Part shown: piece by piece, positions 1 to 5,060 of the stretch
Numbering within the stretch: position 1 is the stretch's first letter
Layout of the letters: every line of letters starts with the position of its first letter
Assembly (NCBI GenBank): GCA_030668045.1
Contig: DAOUUR010000228.1
Location: forward strand, 1-5,060
Length of the DNA stretch: 5,060 bases
Direction: 5' to 3'
Origin: a bacterium
Lineage (GTDB): Bacteria; Zixibacteria; MSB-5A5; GN15; FEB-12
The notes under the pieces: model-generated
The model's input: the letters and a program-made list of their open reading frames with translations, nothing else
Database searches by the model: none
Told to the model about the DNA's origin: nothing
Position numbers and translations under genes: made by a program

Positions 1-1099
1 CAACCGCTTTGTCAACAGCTTCGGTTCCAGCCTTGATCTTCAAGAAGAATTTTATGAGCTTATCAATTGCGACGATTACCGCCAAAACAGCGACCACATA
101 AATCCCTAATACCATAGAAGCATTGAATACAAGTTGATTCGCTCCGACCACAGCCGTTGCAAGTGCCAGATATGCAGCCTTCGCAGCAATAATCTTTGGT
201 ATCAACAAAGCAATCACACCGACGATGCCAAAAAAAGCAACACGTATACCAAGCATCGTTGACTCAACGCCCTTCTGTGCATCACTTAAATCCTGCCATG
301 TTACCAAGCTCTTAGTAACAAAATCAATAACCTCCGCATACACAGGAAGCCATATCTCGCCAAGCATCACTTTAGAGTCTTCAATATGACGATCAAGCGA
401 TGTGATTTTCTTTCCTGCGGTTTCCATTGCCGCGTCGTATGCGCCAGCGATTCTTGTAGCCTGTTCTAATACAACATTTGTGCGCGCCTGGACTTTCTCG
501 AGGTCCGTAAGTTCCGCGGTTGTTTTGCCAAGCTGCGCCGCGGTTTTCTTGTATGCACTCTGGAATGAAACCTGCAAGCCAAGCGTGCGCGCCATTCGCA
601 CATTACCCGAAGTGATGACGAATACCAACCGTTGGAATGCCTCGGTAGAATCGATACCAGCAATAACCGCGGCATCCTGCGCCATCGTTGCCAGATCAGT
701 AGCGTGACTCAGATCAATGTTGGCCTGTATCATCAATGCAATGGCCTGGCGTGAGCCGCGCATTGTGATACCTTGATCCTGTACTGCCTTCTCCAGCGAT
801 CTTATCTCGTCTTCGGTTTTCCCGACATTCTTGCCAAGCGTTGCGGTTACTACACCCAAAGTCTCAACGCGAGCTGCCAGCTTCACAGACGACAAAAGTA
901 AAGCGCCGCCGGCGGTTGCCGCGGCAACAAAAGCAAGACCAAGGGTATTCAGAGTTTTCGTGAAGACTTTGGTGCGCTGTTCCGCGGTCATCGCGGACTT
1001 GCCGACACCCTCTAGTCCGTCCTTCATTCTTCGAGTGCCGCGCTCGAAAGATCCAACTCCCTCAATTACGGCGCGCACACCAACGGTCTCAAACGCCAT
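1..1099 (-). CDS. Tail tape measure protein, N-terminal part (cut by left window edge)
   Basis: The frame is open from an ATG at 1099 to the window edge, giving 366 residues with no stop; the C-terminus lies outside. Tape measure proteins fill the tail tube during assembly, set its length, and are ejected with the DNA. The protein begins MAFETVGVRAVIEG. It has an Ala/Gly-rich hydrophobic stretch at about residues 53-69, then a mostly helical region (about 87-260) with the look of the phage minor-tail/TMP core: repeated Ala-rich helices, NIDLSHATDLA at 127-137, and an ARTLGLQ turn at 170-176. Strongly hydrophobic segments lie at about 287-305 and 327-345, as is common in tape measure proteins that interact with the host membrane. 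The ATG directly abuts the TAA of the preceding chaperone frame (TAAATG), implying translational coupling; an AAGGCGG-like sequence upstream is a weak ribosome site. Family assignment rests on composition, gene order and hydrophobic pattern, not on a database match. Confidence 0.85.
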   Translation of the reverse strand, partial: MAFETVGVRAVIEGVGSFERGTRRMKDGLEGVGKSAMTAEQRTKVFTKTLNTLGLAFVAAATAGGALLLSSVKLAARVETLGVVTATLGKNVGKTEDEIRSLEKAVQDQGITMRGSRQAIALMIQANIDLSHATDLATMAQDAAVIAGIDSTEAFQRLVFVITSGNVRMARTLGLQVSFQSAYKKTAAQLGKTTAELTDLEKVQARTNVVLEQATRIAGAYDAAMETAGKKITSLDRHIEDSKVMLGEIWLPVYAEVIDFVTKSLVTWQDLSDAQKGVESTMLGIRVAFFGIVGVIALLIPKIIAAKAAYLALATAVVGANQLVFNASMVLGIYVVAVLAVIVAIDKLIKFFLKIKAGTEAVDKAV

Positions 1100-1402
1100 T
1101 TACTTACCGCCTTTTGATTTCCTCTTTAGCTCCACGGCGTCGGCCTCGTGAAGTGAAACGTACTTCTTGATCCTGTAGTGTGCCACCGCTATTGCCCGCT
1201 CTAATGGCGACAGCGCCATCCATTCATGTTCGTTGTATCCCGATTCTTTCATAGCATCGTATTCCTCATAGAAAGGAATACACCCGGGAAGCTGTCTCGC
1301 ATAAGCTATTCCAGTAATAACCTGGATGTCAGTCCACACAACCGCCGTTTCAATCGGCTTTCCGTCCCTCAAGACGCTGAAATCTATCGGCAGCTTCAGC
1401 AA
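1100..1402 (-). CDS. Tail assembly chaperone, downstream (T-like) frame, probably expressed by frameshift
   Basis: This frame is open from 1423 (after an in-frame TGA at 1424-1426) to a TAA at 1100-1102. The best start inside it is a TTG at 1402 with no Shine-Dalgarno sequence. The first ATG in the frame lies about halfway through, so normal initiation looks poor. The frame overlaps the end of the upstream chaperone gene by more than 50 bases, and the tape measure gene starts one base after its stop. That arrangement matches the G/GT pairs of lambda-like tails, where the second frame is made only as a fusion to the first. Visible features include EEYDAMKESGY, a Trp followed by SPLERAIAVAHYR, and a basic Lys-rich C-terminus; the W-x-x-L-x-P-x-ERA-x-AVAHYR character is what I associate with the second half of such chaperones. 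A shift at 1379-1382 would give a 271-residue fusion. The boundary given is the conventional ORF; the true N-terminus is uncertain. Confidence 0.68.
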   Translation of the reverse strand: MLKLPIDFSVLRDGKPIETAVVWTDIQVITGIAYARQLPGCIPFYEEYDAMKESGYNEHEWMALSPLERAIAVAHYRIKKYVSLHEADAVELKRKSKGGK

Positions 1403-1916
1403 CGTCAGCTTCAGTGACGCCCGTCAGCCGCCCAATCTCCTCAAATAGATTTTCGATGTCCGAGTCCAGTGGAGCGGCGATTGCTTTGATCCATGCCAGG
1501 TATCTGGCGCGAGCATTGTCTACCATCCCAAACTTCAAGACCTCAAGTTCCATCTTGAAGTCATCGCTGTCTGGCCCCATAACATCATCTGGAACATGGA
1601 CGACTTCTGTGCCGCGCAGAATAGCTACATCCGTACTGGCGTTGGAAATCTCGGCAAGGTGCATCTGCATCGCTTCGATGTAATCCGGATCCTCAGGGTT
1701 TTCTTCCTCGCGACCCTTGGTCTCATCGAAGTAAACCGGAACCTTCGGCTTCTTGTATCTTTCTGTCACCTGGAAGATGAAGTGTTTGGGCATCGGCTTG
1801 ACGCGCAACTGCACTCCCGTAGAGAGCGTGACAACATTACCATCACGCTCTCCTGCTTCGGTTTCCTCAAGAGCTTTAACTACCTTCTCAACTGGATCTT
1901 TCTTTTTTCCGGCCAT
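1350..1916 (-). CDS. Tail assembly chaperone, upstream (G-like) frame
   Basis: This is a 188-residue soluble, charged protein between the putative tail tube gene and the tape measure gene, the standard place for the tail assembly chaperone. By analogy with lambda gpG it would bind the tape measure protein and recruit tube subunits during assembly, and would not stay in the virion. It starts with a Lys-rich segment (MAGKKKDP). A beta-rich part follows at about 29-70, with a Pro-rich KKPKVPVYFDE motif and then GREEENPEDPDY at about 68-79. The C-terminal half is helical. The ATG at 1914-1916 is preceded by AGGAG at 1926-1930, nine bases upstream, and lies 16 bases after the tube gene stop, so it is probably on the same transcript. 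The last 24 codons overlap the second chaperone frame. The chaperone call comes from order, size and the two-frame layout plus general resemblance, and is likely but unproven. Confidence 0.72.
   Translation of the reverse strand: MAGKKKDPVEKVVKALEETEAGERDGNVVTLSTGVQLRVKPMPKHFIFQVTERYKKPKVPVYFDETKGREEENPEDPDYIEAMQMHLAEISNASTDVAILRGTEVVHVPDDVMGPDSDDFKMELEVLKFGMVDNARARYLAWIKAIAAPLDSDIENLFEEIGRLTGVTEADVAEAADRFQRLEGRKAD
1353..1423 (-). other. Two-frame overlap with candidate +1 frameshift site (UUU-C at 1382-1379)
   Basis: Both chaperone frames are open here, so any ribosomal shift must happen inside this stretch. The second frame is +1 (equivalently -2) relative to the first. The most plausible slip point I can see is TTT followed by C at 1382-1379. 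A tRNA-Phe on UUU can re-pair with UUC one base downstream, because one tRNA-Phe species reads both codons. The codon just before is AGA, which is rare in many bacteria. A shift there joins residue 179 of the first frame to SVLRDGKPIE of the second, giving 271 residues, close to the lambda GT product. A CTT-G at 1373-1370 is a weaker alternative. I see no lambda-like GGGAAAG heptamer in the overlap. The existence of frameshifting is inferred from layout; the exact site is a guess. Confidence 0.5.
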
Positions 1917-1932
1917 TATATTTCACTCCTGT

Positions 1933-3435
1933 TTATGCAGCTTTCACGATTATGCCGTCAGTCCCGCCTCCTTCAAGGCCACCGCCCCAAACAACGTTTG
2001 GATCCGCGCAGACAGCAAGCATGTTGATTCGATCATTGTCGGGGATAACTCCGTTCCCTTCTGGCAGCACATACCAGGTCTGTCCGCCATCAATTGTGCG
2101 GAAGATCAAGCTGTGCGCTGCGCCATCACGAGCAGACATATAACCAACCGTGTCATCATAGAACAAGATTTCGTCTACTTCGTTGACAGGAACAGGTAAG
2201 GTGGCTGCGACGTTTACCCAGGTTGCGCCGCCGTCTTGAGTAAGATGAAGACCTCCAACGCTGGTCCCTACGAACCACGTATCTTCGTCGTACATCCATA
2301 CGCAATTCAATGTCACAGCGCCAGGAGCGGGTCCGATGATGGGTTCCCAAATCAGCCCGCCGTTTTTGGTTACGATCACAGCGTTGAAATCACCGACAGC
2401 CACGACACGCTCACTATCAAGAGCATGAACATCCCGAAGGTCTCGAGTAGTTGCGATACCAGGATCCTGAATAGTCCATCCTACTAAGGGGTTAGCGGAG
2501 AAGTACATATATCCATTCGCTCCACCTATCCAGGTGTGAAGTGCATCAACGTTCCAGATGCAGATCGGACCATTACCGGCTGGCATATCTATTCCTGCGG
2601 TCTGCTCCTGCCATGTTTCGGTGCCAGCAAGAATATCAGCAGATGGAGCAAAGTGAACACCGCCAAGCTCAGAGATCACAACAAGATTCGGTCCAACACA
2701 TGCCGCATCAGATGGATCTTCGTTGGAATACAGAGTTGTTATGTCTGTTGCTCCGCACGTCACGCCACCATCTGCGCTGTAGACAACACTCGGAAGCGTG
2801 CCCGGGGTTGCGTCTATACCAAGCATGATGGCGAATATCTTTTGACATCCGTCGCTTGGGGTATCACAATCACCGCACTCGAGCGCATCACAAGCCACAA
2901 TTGCCATGATCTCGCGCACTACTTCCTCGGCGCATTGCTCACCGAATTCGAGCTGCGTGATCTCGTACATATCCTTTGCGCTGATTTCGCCGGTCTCATT
3001 GGCTGGATTCTGCTCATCAGTGGCAAGAGCACCGAAGTTTTCTCCAGACCACGATGTAAAGCGGGCAGACTGGAAGTCAAGAATCTTTTCCCACCCACCG
3101 TTGAAATCTTGAGGATTGCGGCATCTTCCGAAGTGTGCCTGAACATCTACGCGGCAGCGCTTCCGTGCAGCCTTGAGTAGTTCGCTGATAGCGCGTCGAT
3201 CGTAGCGTCCAATGATGCCGGATGTTGGCCGTTCTTTCGTGCCCTGGAACGAGCCCACTTCCACGAATTCGTTGTATCGGTTTTCATCGGGACACTCGAT
3301 GCGCGTCATGTCACCGAAGTTGTAAGTCGGGTCTCCTATCCTTCCACAGCCCAGAAATATTTTTTCCCTTCCTGGACCGACACCATCTGGAAATAACCAG
3401 ACGCGACTTTCGCCTGCTTTCATTACCTCGCTCAT
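1933..3435 (-). CDS. Putative major tail tube protein with C-terminal Asp-box beta-propeller
   Basis: This is a 500-residue protein in two parts. Residues 1 to about 180 form a compact mixed alpha/beta domain with no signal peptide or membrane segment; visible pieces are FLGCGRIGDPTYNFGD at 27-42 and an HFGRCRNPQDFNGGWEKIL region at 101-119. Its position directly before the chaperone pair and tape measure gene points to the tail tube subunit. A cysteine-rich linker (C182, C187, C190, C197) follows. Residues from about 199 to 500 are an Asp-box (BNR/Ycf48-like) beta-propeller, with clear boxes at 220-227, 356-363, 399-406 and 447-454 and degenerate ones near 270 and 313-320. The start is secure: an ATG with AAGGAGGT just upstream. 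The gene has its own leader with a terminator hairpin before it, consistent with separately controlled, abundant expression. In phages an added C-terminal domain on a tube subunit usually decorates the outside of the tail, so the propeller could bind host-surface glycans; that is inference. Alternatively it is another virion protein, such as a fibre or decoration protein. Confidence 0.68.
   Translation of the reverse strand: MSEVMKAGESRVWLFPDGVGPGREKIFLGCGRIGDPTYNFGDMTRIECPDENRYNEFVEVGSFQGTKERPTSGIIGRYDRRAISELLKAARKRCRVDVQAHFGRCRNPQDFNGGWEKILDFQSARFTSWSGENFGALATDEQNPANETGEISAKDMYEITQLEFGEQCAEEVVREIMAIVACDALECGDCDTPSDGCQKIFAIMLGIDATPGTLPSVVYSADGGVTCGATDITTLYSNEDPSDAACVGPNLVVISELGGVHFAPSADILAGTETWQEQTAGIDMPAGNGPICIWNVDALHTWIGGANGYMYFSANPLVGWTIQDPGIATTRDLRDVHALDSERVVAVGDFNAVIVTKNGGLIWEPIIGPAPGAVTLNCVWMYDEDTWFVGTSVGGLHLTQDGGATWVNVAATLPVPVNEVDEILFYDDTVGYMSARDGAAHSLIFRTIDGGQTWYVLPEGNGVIPDNDRINMLAVCADPNVVWGGGLEGGGTDGIIVKAA
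1936..2841 (-). other. Asp-box (BNR/Ycf48-like) beta-propeller domain of the tube-like protein
   Basis: This region encodes residues 199-500. The S/T-x-D/N-x-G-x-x-W Asp-box recurs as SADGGVTC (220-227), TKNGGLIW (356-363), TQDGGATW (399-406) and TIDGGQTW (447-454). Weaker copies end at W275 and W320. Intervals between the conserved D/N positions are about 43-48 residues, the length of one propeller blade, so six or seven blades are expected. The final segment with VVWGGGLEGG lacks its own Asp-box and could pair with the first strands to close the ring. Asp-box propellers occur in sialidases, sortilins, Ycf48/HCF136 and many secreted or virion proteins. No sialidase-type catalytic motif is apparent, so a binding role is more likely than an enzymatic one. 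Confidence 0.85.
2845..2892 (-). other. Cysteine-rich linker between tube-like domain and propeller
   Basis: Residues 182-197 carry four cysteines in the pattern C-x4-C-x2-C-x6-C (C182, C187, C190, C197), exactly at the boundary between the N-terminal domain and the first propeller strand. The cluster could bind a metal or form disulfides that stiffen the hinge. The sequence does not decide which. Confidence 0.6.
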
Positions 3436-3439
3436 GTGA

Positions 3440-3447
3440 ACCTCCTT
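3440..3447 (-). promoter_or_regulatory. Near-perfect Shine-Dalgarno sequence of the tail tube-like gene
   Basis: The minus strand reads AAGGAGGT ending four bases before the ATG at 3433-3435. It is the strongest ribosome binding site in the window and fixes the start of the 500-residue gene. It follows a T9 run and an A/T-rich leader, which suits a highly expressed structural protein. Confidence 0.9.
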
Positions 3448-3458
3448 AGCGGTTGATT

Positions 3459-3500
3459 AAAAAAAAAGAGCGCTCAATCCGGCCTGACCAGATGAGCGCC
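3459..3500 (-). terminator. Intrinsic (rho-independent) terminator hairpin with T9 tail
   Basis: On the minus strand GCGCTCA (3499-3493) pairs perfectly with TGAGCGC (3476-3470). Inside it TCTGG pairs with CCGGA around a five-base loop (one G-T pair), leaving one bulged T between the two stems. Two bases after the stem comes an uninterrupted run of nine T (3467-3459). The hairpin lies 19 bases after the stop of the 99-residue gene, so it should end or attenuate the upstream operon before the tube gene. On the plus strand no T-run follows the hairpin, so it acts only in the minus direction. It could also remain as a 5' stabilising stem in read-through or locally started transcripts. Confidence 0.85.
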
Positions 3501-3508
3501 ACAATCGT

Positions 3509-3538
3509 ATTATATACTTTATGGTCTATCCAGGTCTA
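3509..3538 (-). promoter_or_regulatory. Possible sigma-70-type promoter before the tail tube-like gene
   Basis: The minus strand has a perfect TATAAT at 3514-3509. With an 18-base spacer, TAGACC at 3538-3533 matches four of six positions of the TTGACA -35 consensus. The -35 lies in the last codons of the 99-residue gene. Predicted initiation is near 3502, just before the terminator stem, so such a transcript would begin with the hairpin and then meet the T9 run. A/T-rich intergenic DNA can give a TATAAT by chance, and phage genes may use phage-specific factors, so this is tentative. Confidence 0.35.
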
Positions 3539-3818
3539 CGAATGCCGCCATCAATTGATGAATGTCCAGCTTTAACACGGATTGCAAAATGCTCTGAAGA
3601 ATCCTGGGTTGCTTCCTTGCCTCGGTAGCATTCCAGATTCTCTTTTCAAATAGCTTGTTATGGAGTCTCGTTGCCAATGGTTCTGGAAGCCCAAGTTTAT
3701 CAACGACATCCGGAGGGCCTACTGGAACGCCTTTATCGATCTCTGATTCTGGAACTCCAGCAGGAAGCAGAACCCGGTATTGACGGCCTCGCTCATCGGT
3801 ATAGTCGTGTTGTATCAT
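3519..3818 (-). CDS. Small phage protein of unknown function, 99 residues, before the tail tube gene
   Basis: I do not recognise a named function. The protein is soluble, with no signal peptide or membrane segment. It begins MIQHDYTDERGRQYRVLLP, likely a short beta-hairpin. A Pro/Gly-rich segment with VPVGPPDVVDKLGLPEPL follows at about 31-48, then a helical C-terminal half with RLHNKLFEKRIWNATEARK at about 51-69. The ATG at 3816-3818 overlaps the TGA of the preceding gene by ATGA and has a GAGAGGAAG ribosome site just upstream inside that gene, so the two are translationally coupled. The stop lies 19 bases before the terminator, making this the last gene of its transcription unit. Its place between connector-region genes and the tail tube gene fits a head-tail joining or tail-completion role, but that is inferred from position only. 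Confidence 0.8.
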   Translation of the reverse strand: MIQHDYTDERGRQYRVLLPAGVPESEIDKGVPVGPPDVVDKLGLPEPLATRLHNKLFEKRIWNATEARKQPRILQSILQSVLKLDIHQLMAAFVDLDRP

Positions 3819-4051
3819 TGCTTCCTCTCTGGTTGTTCAATGTCTATTATTCGATAACAGGTGACGCTTTCTATCCTTCTTCGGCACAGCGTCAGCGTAG
3901 CATCTTGTAAATACCACTCGACGACAAGACCGGATTTGTCCTTTCCAACCTCTTCGGGCTTGCGCAGGAATCGTCTACCAGATAGTTTCATAACATCTAG
4001 TGTATGATCTGCACTCATGCCCAACTCAAAAACAGGATGATCTACGCTCAT
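3815..4051 (-). CDS. Small phage protein of unknown function, 78 residues
   Basis: No function is recognised. I choose the ATG at 4049-4051 because it overlaps the TGA of the upstream gene as ATGA, the same junction this gene makes with the next one. A TTG five codons earlier is a less likely start. The protein begins MSVDHPVFELGM, has a basic stretch KLSGRRFLRKPEE at about 22-34, and ends in beta-strand-like sequence VVEWYLQDATLTLCRRR followed by VTCYRIIDIE. The C-terminal half therefore looks like a small beta-sheet. It has two cysteines and no membrane segment. No strong Shine-Dalgarno sequence is present, so translation probably depends on ribosomes ending the upstream gene. Its position suggests a small structural or connector protein; this is inference. 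Confidence 0.78.
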   Translation of the reverse strand: MSVDHPVFELGMSADHTLDVMKLSGRRFLRKPEEVGKDKSGLVVEWYLQDATLTLCRRRIESVTCYRIIDIEQPERKQ

Positions 4052-5060
4052 CGTTTCACAATCCAATCTGAATTAGGAGCATTGATTTTTCTCCAGGCTT
4101 CTATAGCGCCGCGGTTCGTTCCAAACGGGTTATCAAGGTCAGACGGTGAAGTTTGAAACGCGACTTCCTGCCCTGTACGCGCTAAATCTTCTCTCCAATA
4201 GTCCACGAACCTCTCCACATTGTTGCACGAACAGATAGGACGGTCAAGCAACCCCGCGGCGAAATAGGCGATGACCTTCTCCCAGAAGGGATCTAGTTTT
4301 GATCGTGGCGTTGCTACGCTCGGGTTGTCTGATTCATAACCAGAGTAGTACCAGGCTCTCAGTTTATCAGGATCACGACAGACAGAATAGGCTGCGCTAT
4401 TGAATTGATTATTCGCCGCATCCCAAGTCGCCGGTGTATAAGCTATAACCCCCAACCGCTCATTTCGCACATGGAAGCATCCGACCTGAGTGTTGAATGA
4501 GCATGATACGCAGCCAGCCCCGCCGCAAGCCACGCAGCCAGTTGGTTCATTGTCGCTTTCCCACAGTAGATTAGCCATACTTTGTGGATCATTCCAGACA
4601 CGGTAAATGTCAACCACATCAACATATGTCGCGTCTACATCACCATCAAGCGCGTCACAGGTAAGTCGCATTTGCAATGACGGCTCTACGAGTTGCCAGC
4701 GCTTGAACACGATGGTCGCAATACCAGCAGCGGAGATCGTAACATTTATCGGTCTGATCTCCCACTCGTCCATTCCACCAAATGGCACTTCGGCCTCTGA
4801 AACCGCAAAGTACACGCGAATCTCATCAGCCACGATGCCTGGGAATGCCGCGACATTGGCAGTGATCGTCACCGTTTCTGTGTAGGTATCACCATCAAGA
4901 TCACTTAAGGCTCCGGCAACAAGAGTCACTGCGACATCAATCGAAATATCGTCTTTCACTCTCTGCCCTCCGCTGATCACATAAGCCCATCTAGTTTGAA
5001 CGCTCTTGAGTTGACCGCGGATGTTTCCAGCCGTACCCGCGAATAACTCGGGGCGCGCTG
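4048..5060 (-). CDS. Phage structural-region protein of unknown function with a CxxC-x4-CxxC motif (cut by right edge)
   Basis: The frame stays open from the TGA at 4048-4050 to the window edge, giving 336 visible residues. A GTG at 4980 is the first internal start-like codon, but the 26 codons before it (including RGQLKSVQTRWAY) also look coding, so the true start is probably outside. Numbering from that GTG, residues about 12-128 look beta-rich, with Thr/Val-rich strands, EWEIRPINVTIS near 72-83, KRWQLVEPSLQMRL near 93-106, and DVVDIYRVWND near 121-131. A cysteine group C149-x2-C152-x4-C157-x2-C160 plus C168 resembles a metal-binding knuckle. The C-terminal third is helical, with LDPFWEKVIAYFAAGLLDRP at 229-248, VDYWREDLART at 259-269, and a DNPFGTNRGAIEAW motif at 283-296. 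It lies first in the coupled three-gene unit before the tail genes, so a connector, neck or minor virion role is likely. I cannot name the family. Confidence 0.8.
   Translation of the reverse strand, partial: ARPELFAGTAGNIRGQLKSVQTRWAYVISGGQRVKDDISIDVAVTLVAGALSDLDGDTYTETVTITANVAAFPGIVADEIRVYFAVSEAEVPFGGMDEWEIRPINVTISAAGIATIVFKRWQLVEPSLQMRLTCDALDGDVDATYVDVVDIYRVWNDPQSMANLLWESDNEPTGCVACGGAGCVSCSFNTQVGCFHVRNERLGVIAYTPATWDAANNQFNSAAYSVCRDPDKLRAWYYSGYESDNPSVATPRSKLDPFWEKVIAYFAAGLLDRPICSCNNVERFVDYWREDLARTGQEVAFQTSPSDLDNPFGTNRGAIEAWRKINAPNSDWIVKR
4477..4536 (-). other. Cysteine knuckle-like motif in the right-edge structural protein
   Basis: The segment encodes CVACGGAGCVSC followed by a fifth cysteine eight residues later (C168, numbering from the GTG at 4980). 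CxxC pairs separated by four residues commonly ligate zinc or iron-sulfur centres, but no His ligand lies inside the motif and glycine-rich disulfide loops are also possible. It sits between a beta-rich half and a helical half of the protein. Confidence 0.6.

Noticed and set aside
402..1151. Plus-strand open frames opposite the tape measure gene (402-707 and 831-1151)
   Set aside because: They are antisense to an uninterrupted 366-codon frame with tape-measure character and adjoin no supportive signals; their Ser/Ala-rich translations are typical reverse-strand shadows.
1384..1415. Repeated CTGAAGCTG within the chaperone overlap as a possible regulatory repeat
   Set aside because: The two copies encode the Ala/Glu-rich helix (EADVAEAAD) in the first frame and are explained by coding; they do not form a clear stem or slip heptamer.
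1596..2199. Plus-strand open frames at 1596-2027 and 1753-2199
   Set aside because: Both span the junction between the chaperone and tube-like genes in antisense and overlap each other in different frames. They ignore the real gene boundary with its ribosome site at 1926-1930.
1936..2841. Annotation of the propeller as a sialidase or photosystem II stability factor
   Set aside because: Asp-box repeats alone trigger such names. No sialidase catalytic motif is visible, and the gene context is phage tail assembly.
2536..3180. A 214-codon open frame on the plus strand
   Set aside because: It lies entirely antisense to the 500-residue gene, has no ribosome site, and its translation has an implausible Cys/His/Ile-rich composition. 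The opposite strand has a strong start and recognisable Asp-box repeats.
4052..4066. Upstream TTG start for the 78-residue gene
   Set aside because: The ATG at 4051 makes the same ATGA coupling seen at the next junction, while the TTG lacks a Shine-Dalgarno sequence and would deepen the overlap without support.
4443..4625. A 60-codon minus-strand frame inside the right-edge gene
   Set aside because: It lies within the longer 336-residue frame in another phase, has no ribosome site, and no domain-like content.

Overview
The window is a block of virion-structure genes from a tailed double-stranded DNA bacteriophage (Caudoviricetes) or prophage. Every gene I can support lies on the minus strand, so transcription runs from position 5060 toward position 1. 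Both ends of the window cut through genes. No integrase, tRNA, CRISPR array, lysis gene or bacterial housekeeping gene is visible, so I cannot name the host or say whether the phage is integrated. No sheath gene is seen. The order tube protein, two-frame chaperone, tape measure suggests a long non-contractile (siphovirus-like) tail, but a contractile tail cannot be ruled out from 5 kb.

In transcription order: (1) a cysteine-containing protein of unknown function, cut by the right edge (4048-5060). (2) Two small unknown proteins of 78 and 99 residues (3815-4051 and 3519-3818). These three genes are joined by 4-base ATGA stop/start overlaps and form one translationally coupled unit, placed where head-completion and head-tail connector genes usually sit. 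(3) An 83-base gap with a strong intrinsic terminator hairpin and T9 run, a possible promoter with a perfect TATAAT box, and a near-perfect Shine-Dalgarno sequence. (4) A 500-residue protein (1933-3435), probably the major tail tube protein. Its roughly 200-residue N-terminal domain is followed by a cysteine-rich linker and a C-terminal Asp-box (BNR) beta-propeller. (5) Two overlapping reading frames (1350-1916 and 1100-1402) with the layout of a tail assembly chaperone pair like lambda G/GT. The second frame has no convincing start and is probably read by a +1 (or -2) ribosomal frameshift. (6) The N-terminal 366 residues of the tape measure protein (1-1099), running off the left edge.

Together the genes would build a tail. 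The tube protein polymerises around the tape measure with help from the chaperone and its frameshifted form, and the upstream genes would join tail to head. The most notable points are the beta-propeller on a putative tube subunit, the unusual direction of the inferred chaperone frameshift with a candidate UUU-C slip site, the stacked terminator/promoter/leader before the tube gene, and cysteine clusters in two structural proteins. I see no clear evidence of a defence system or other wholly new system.
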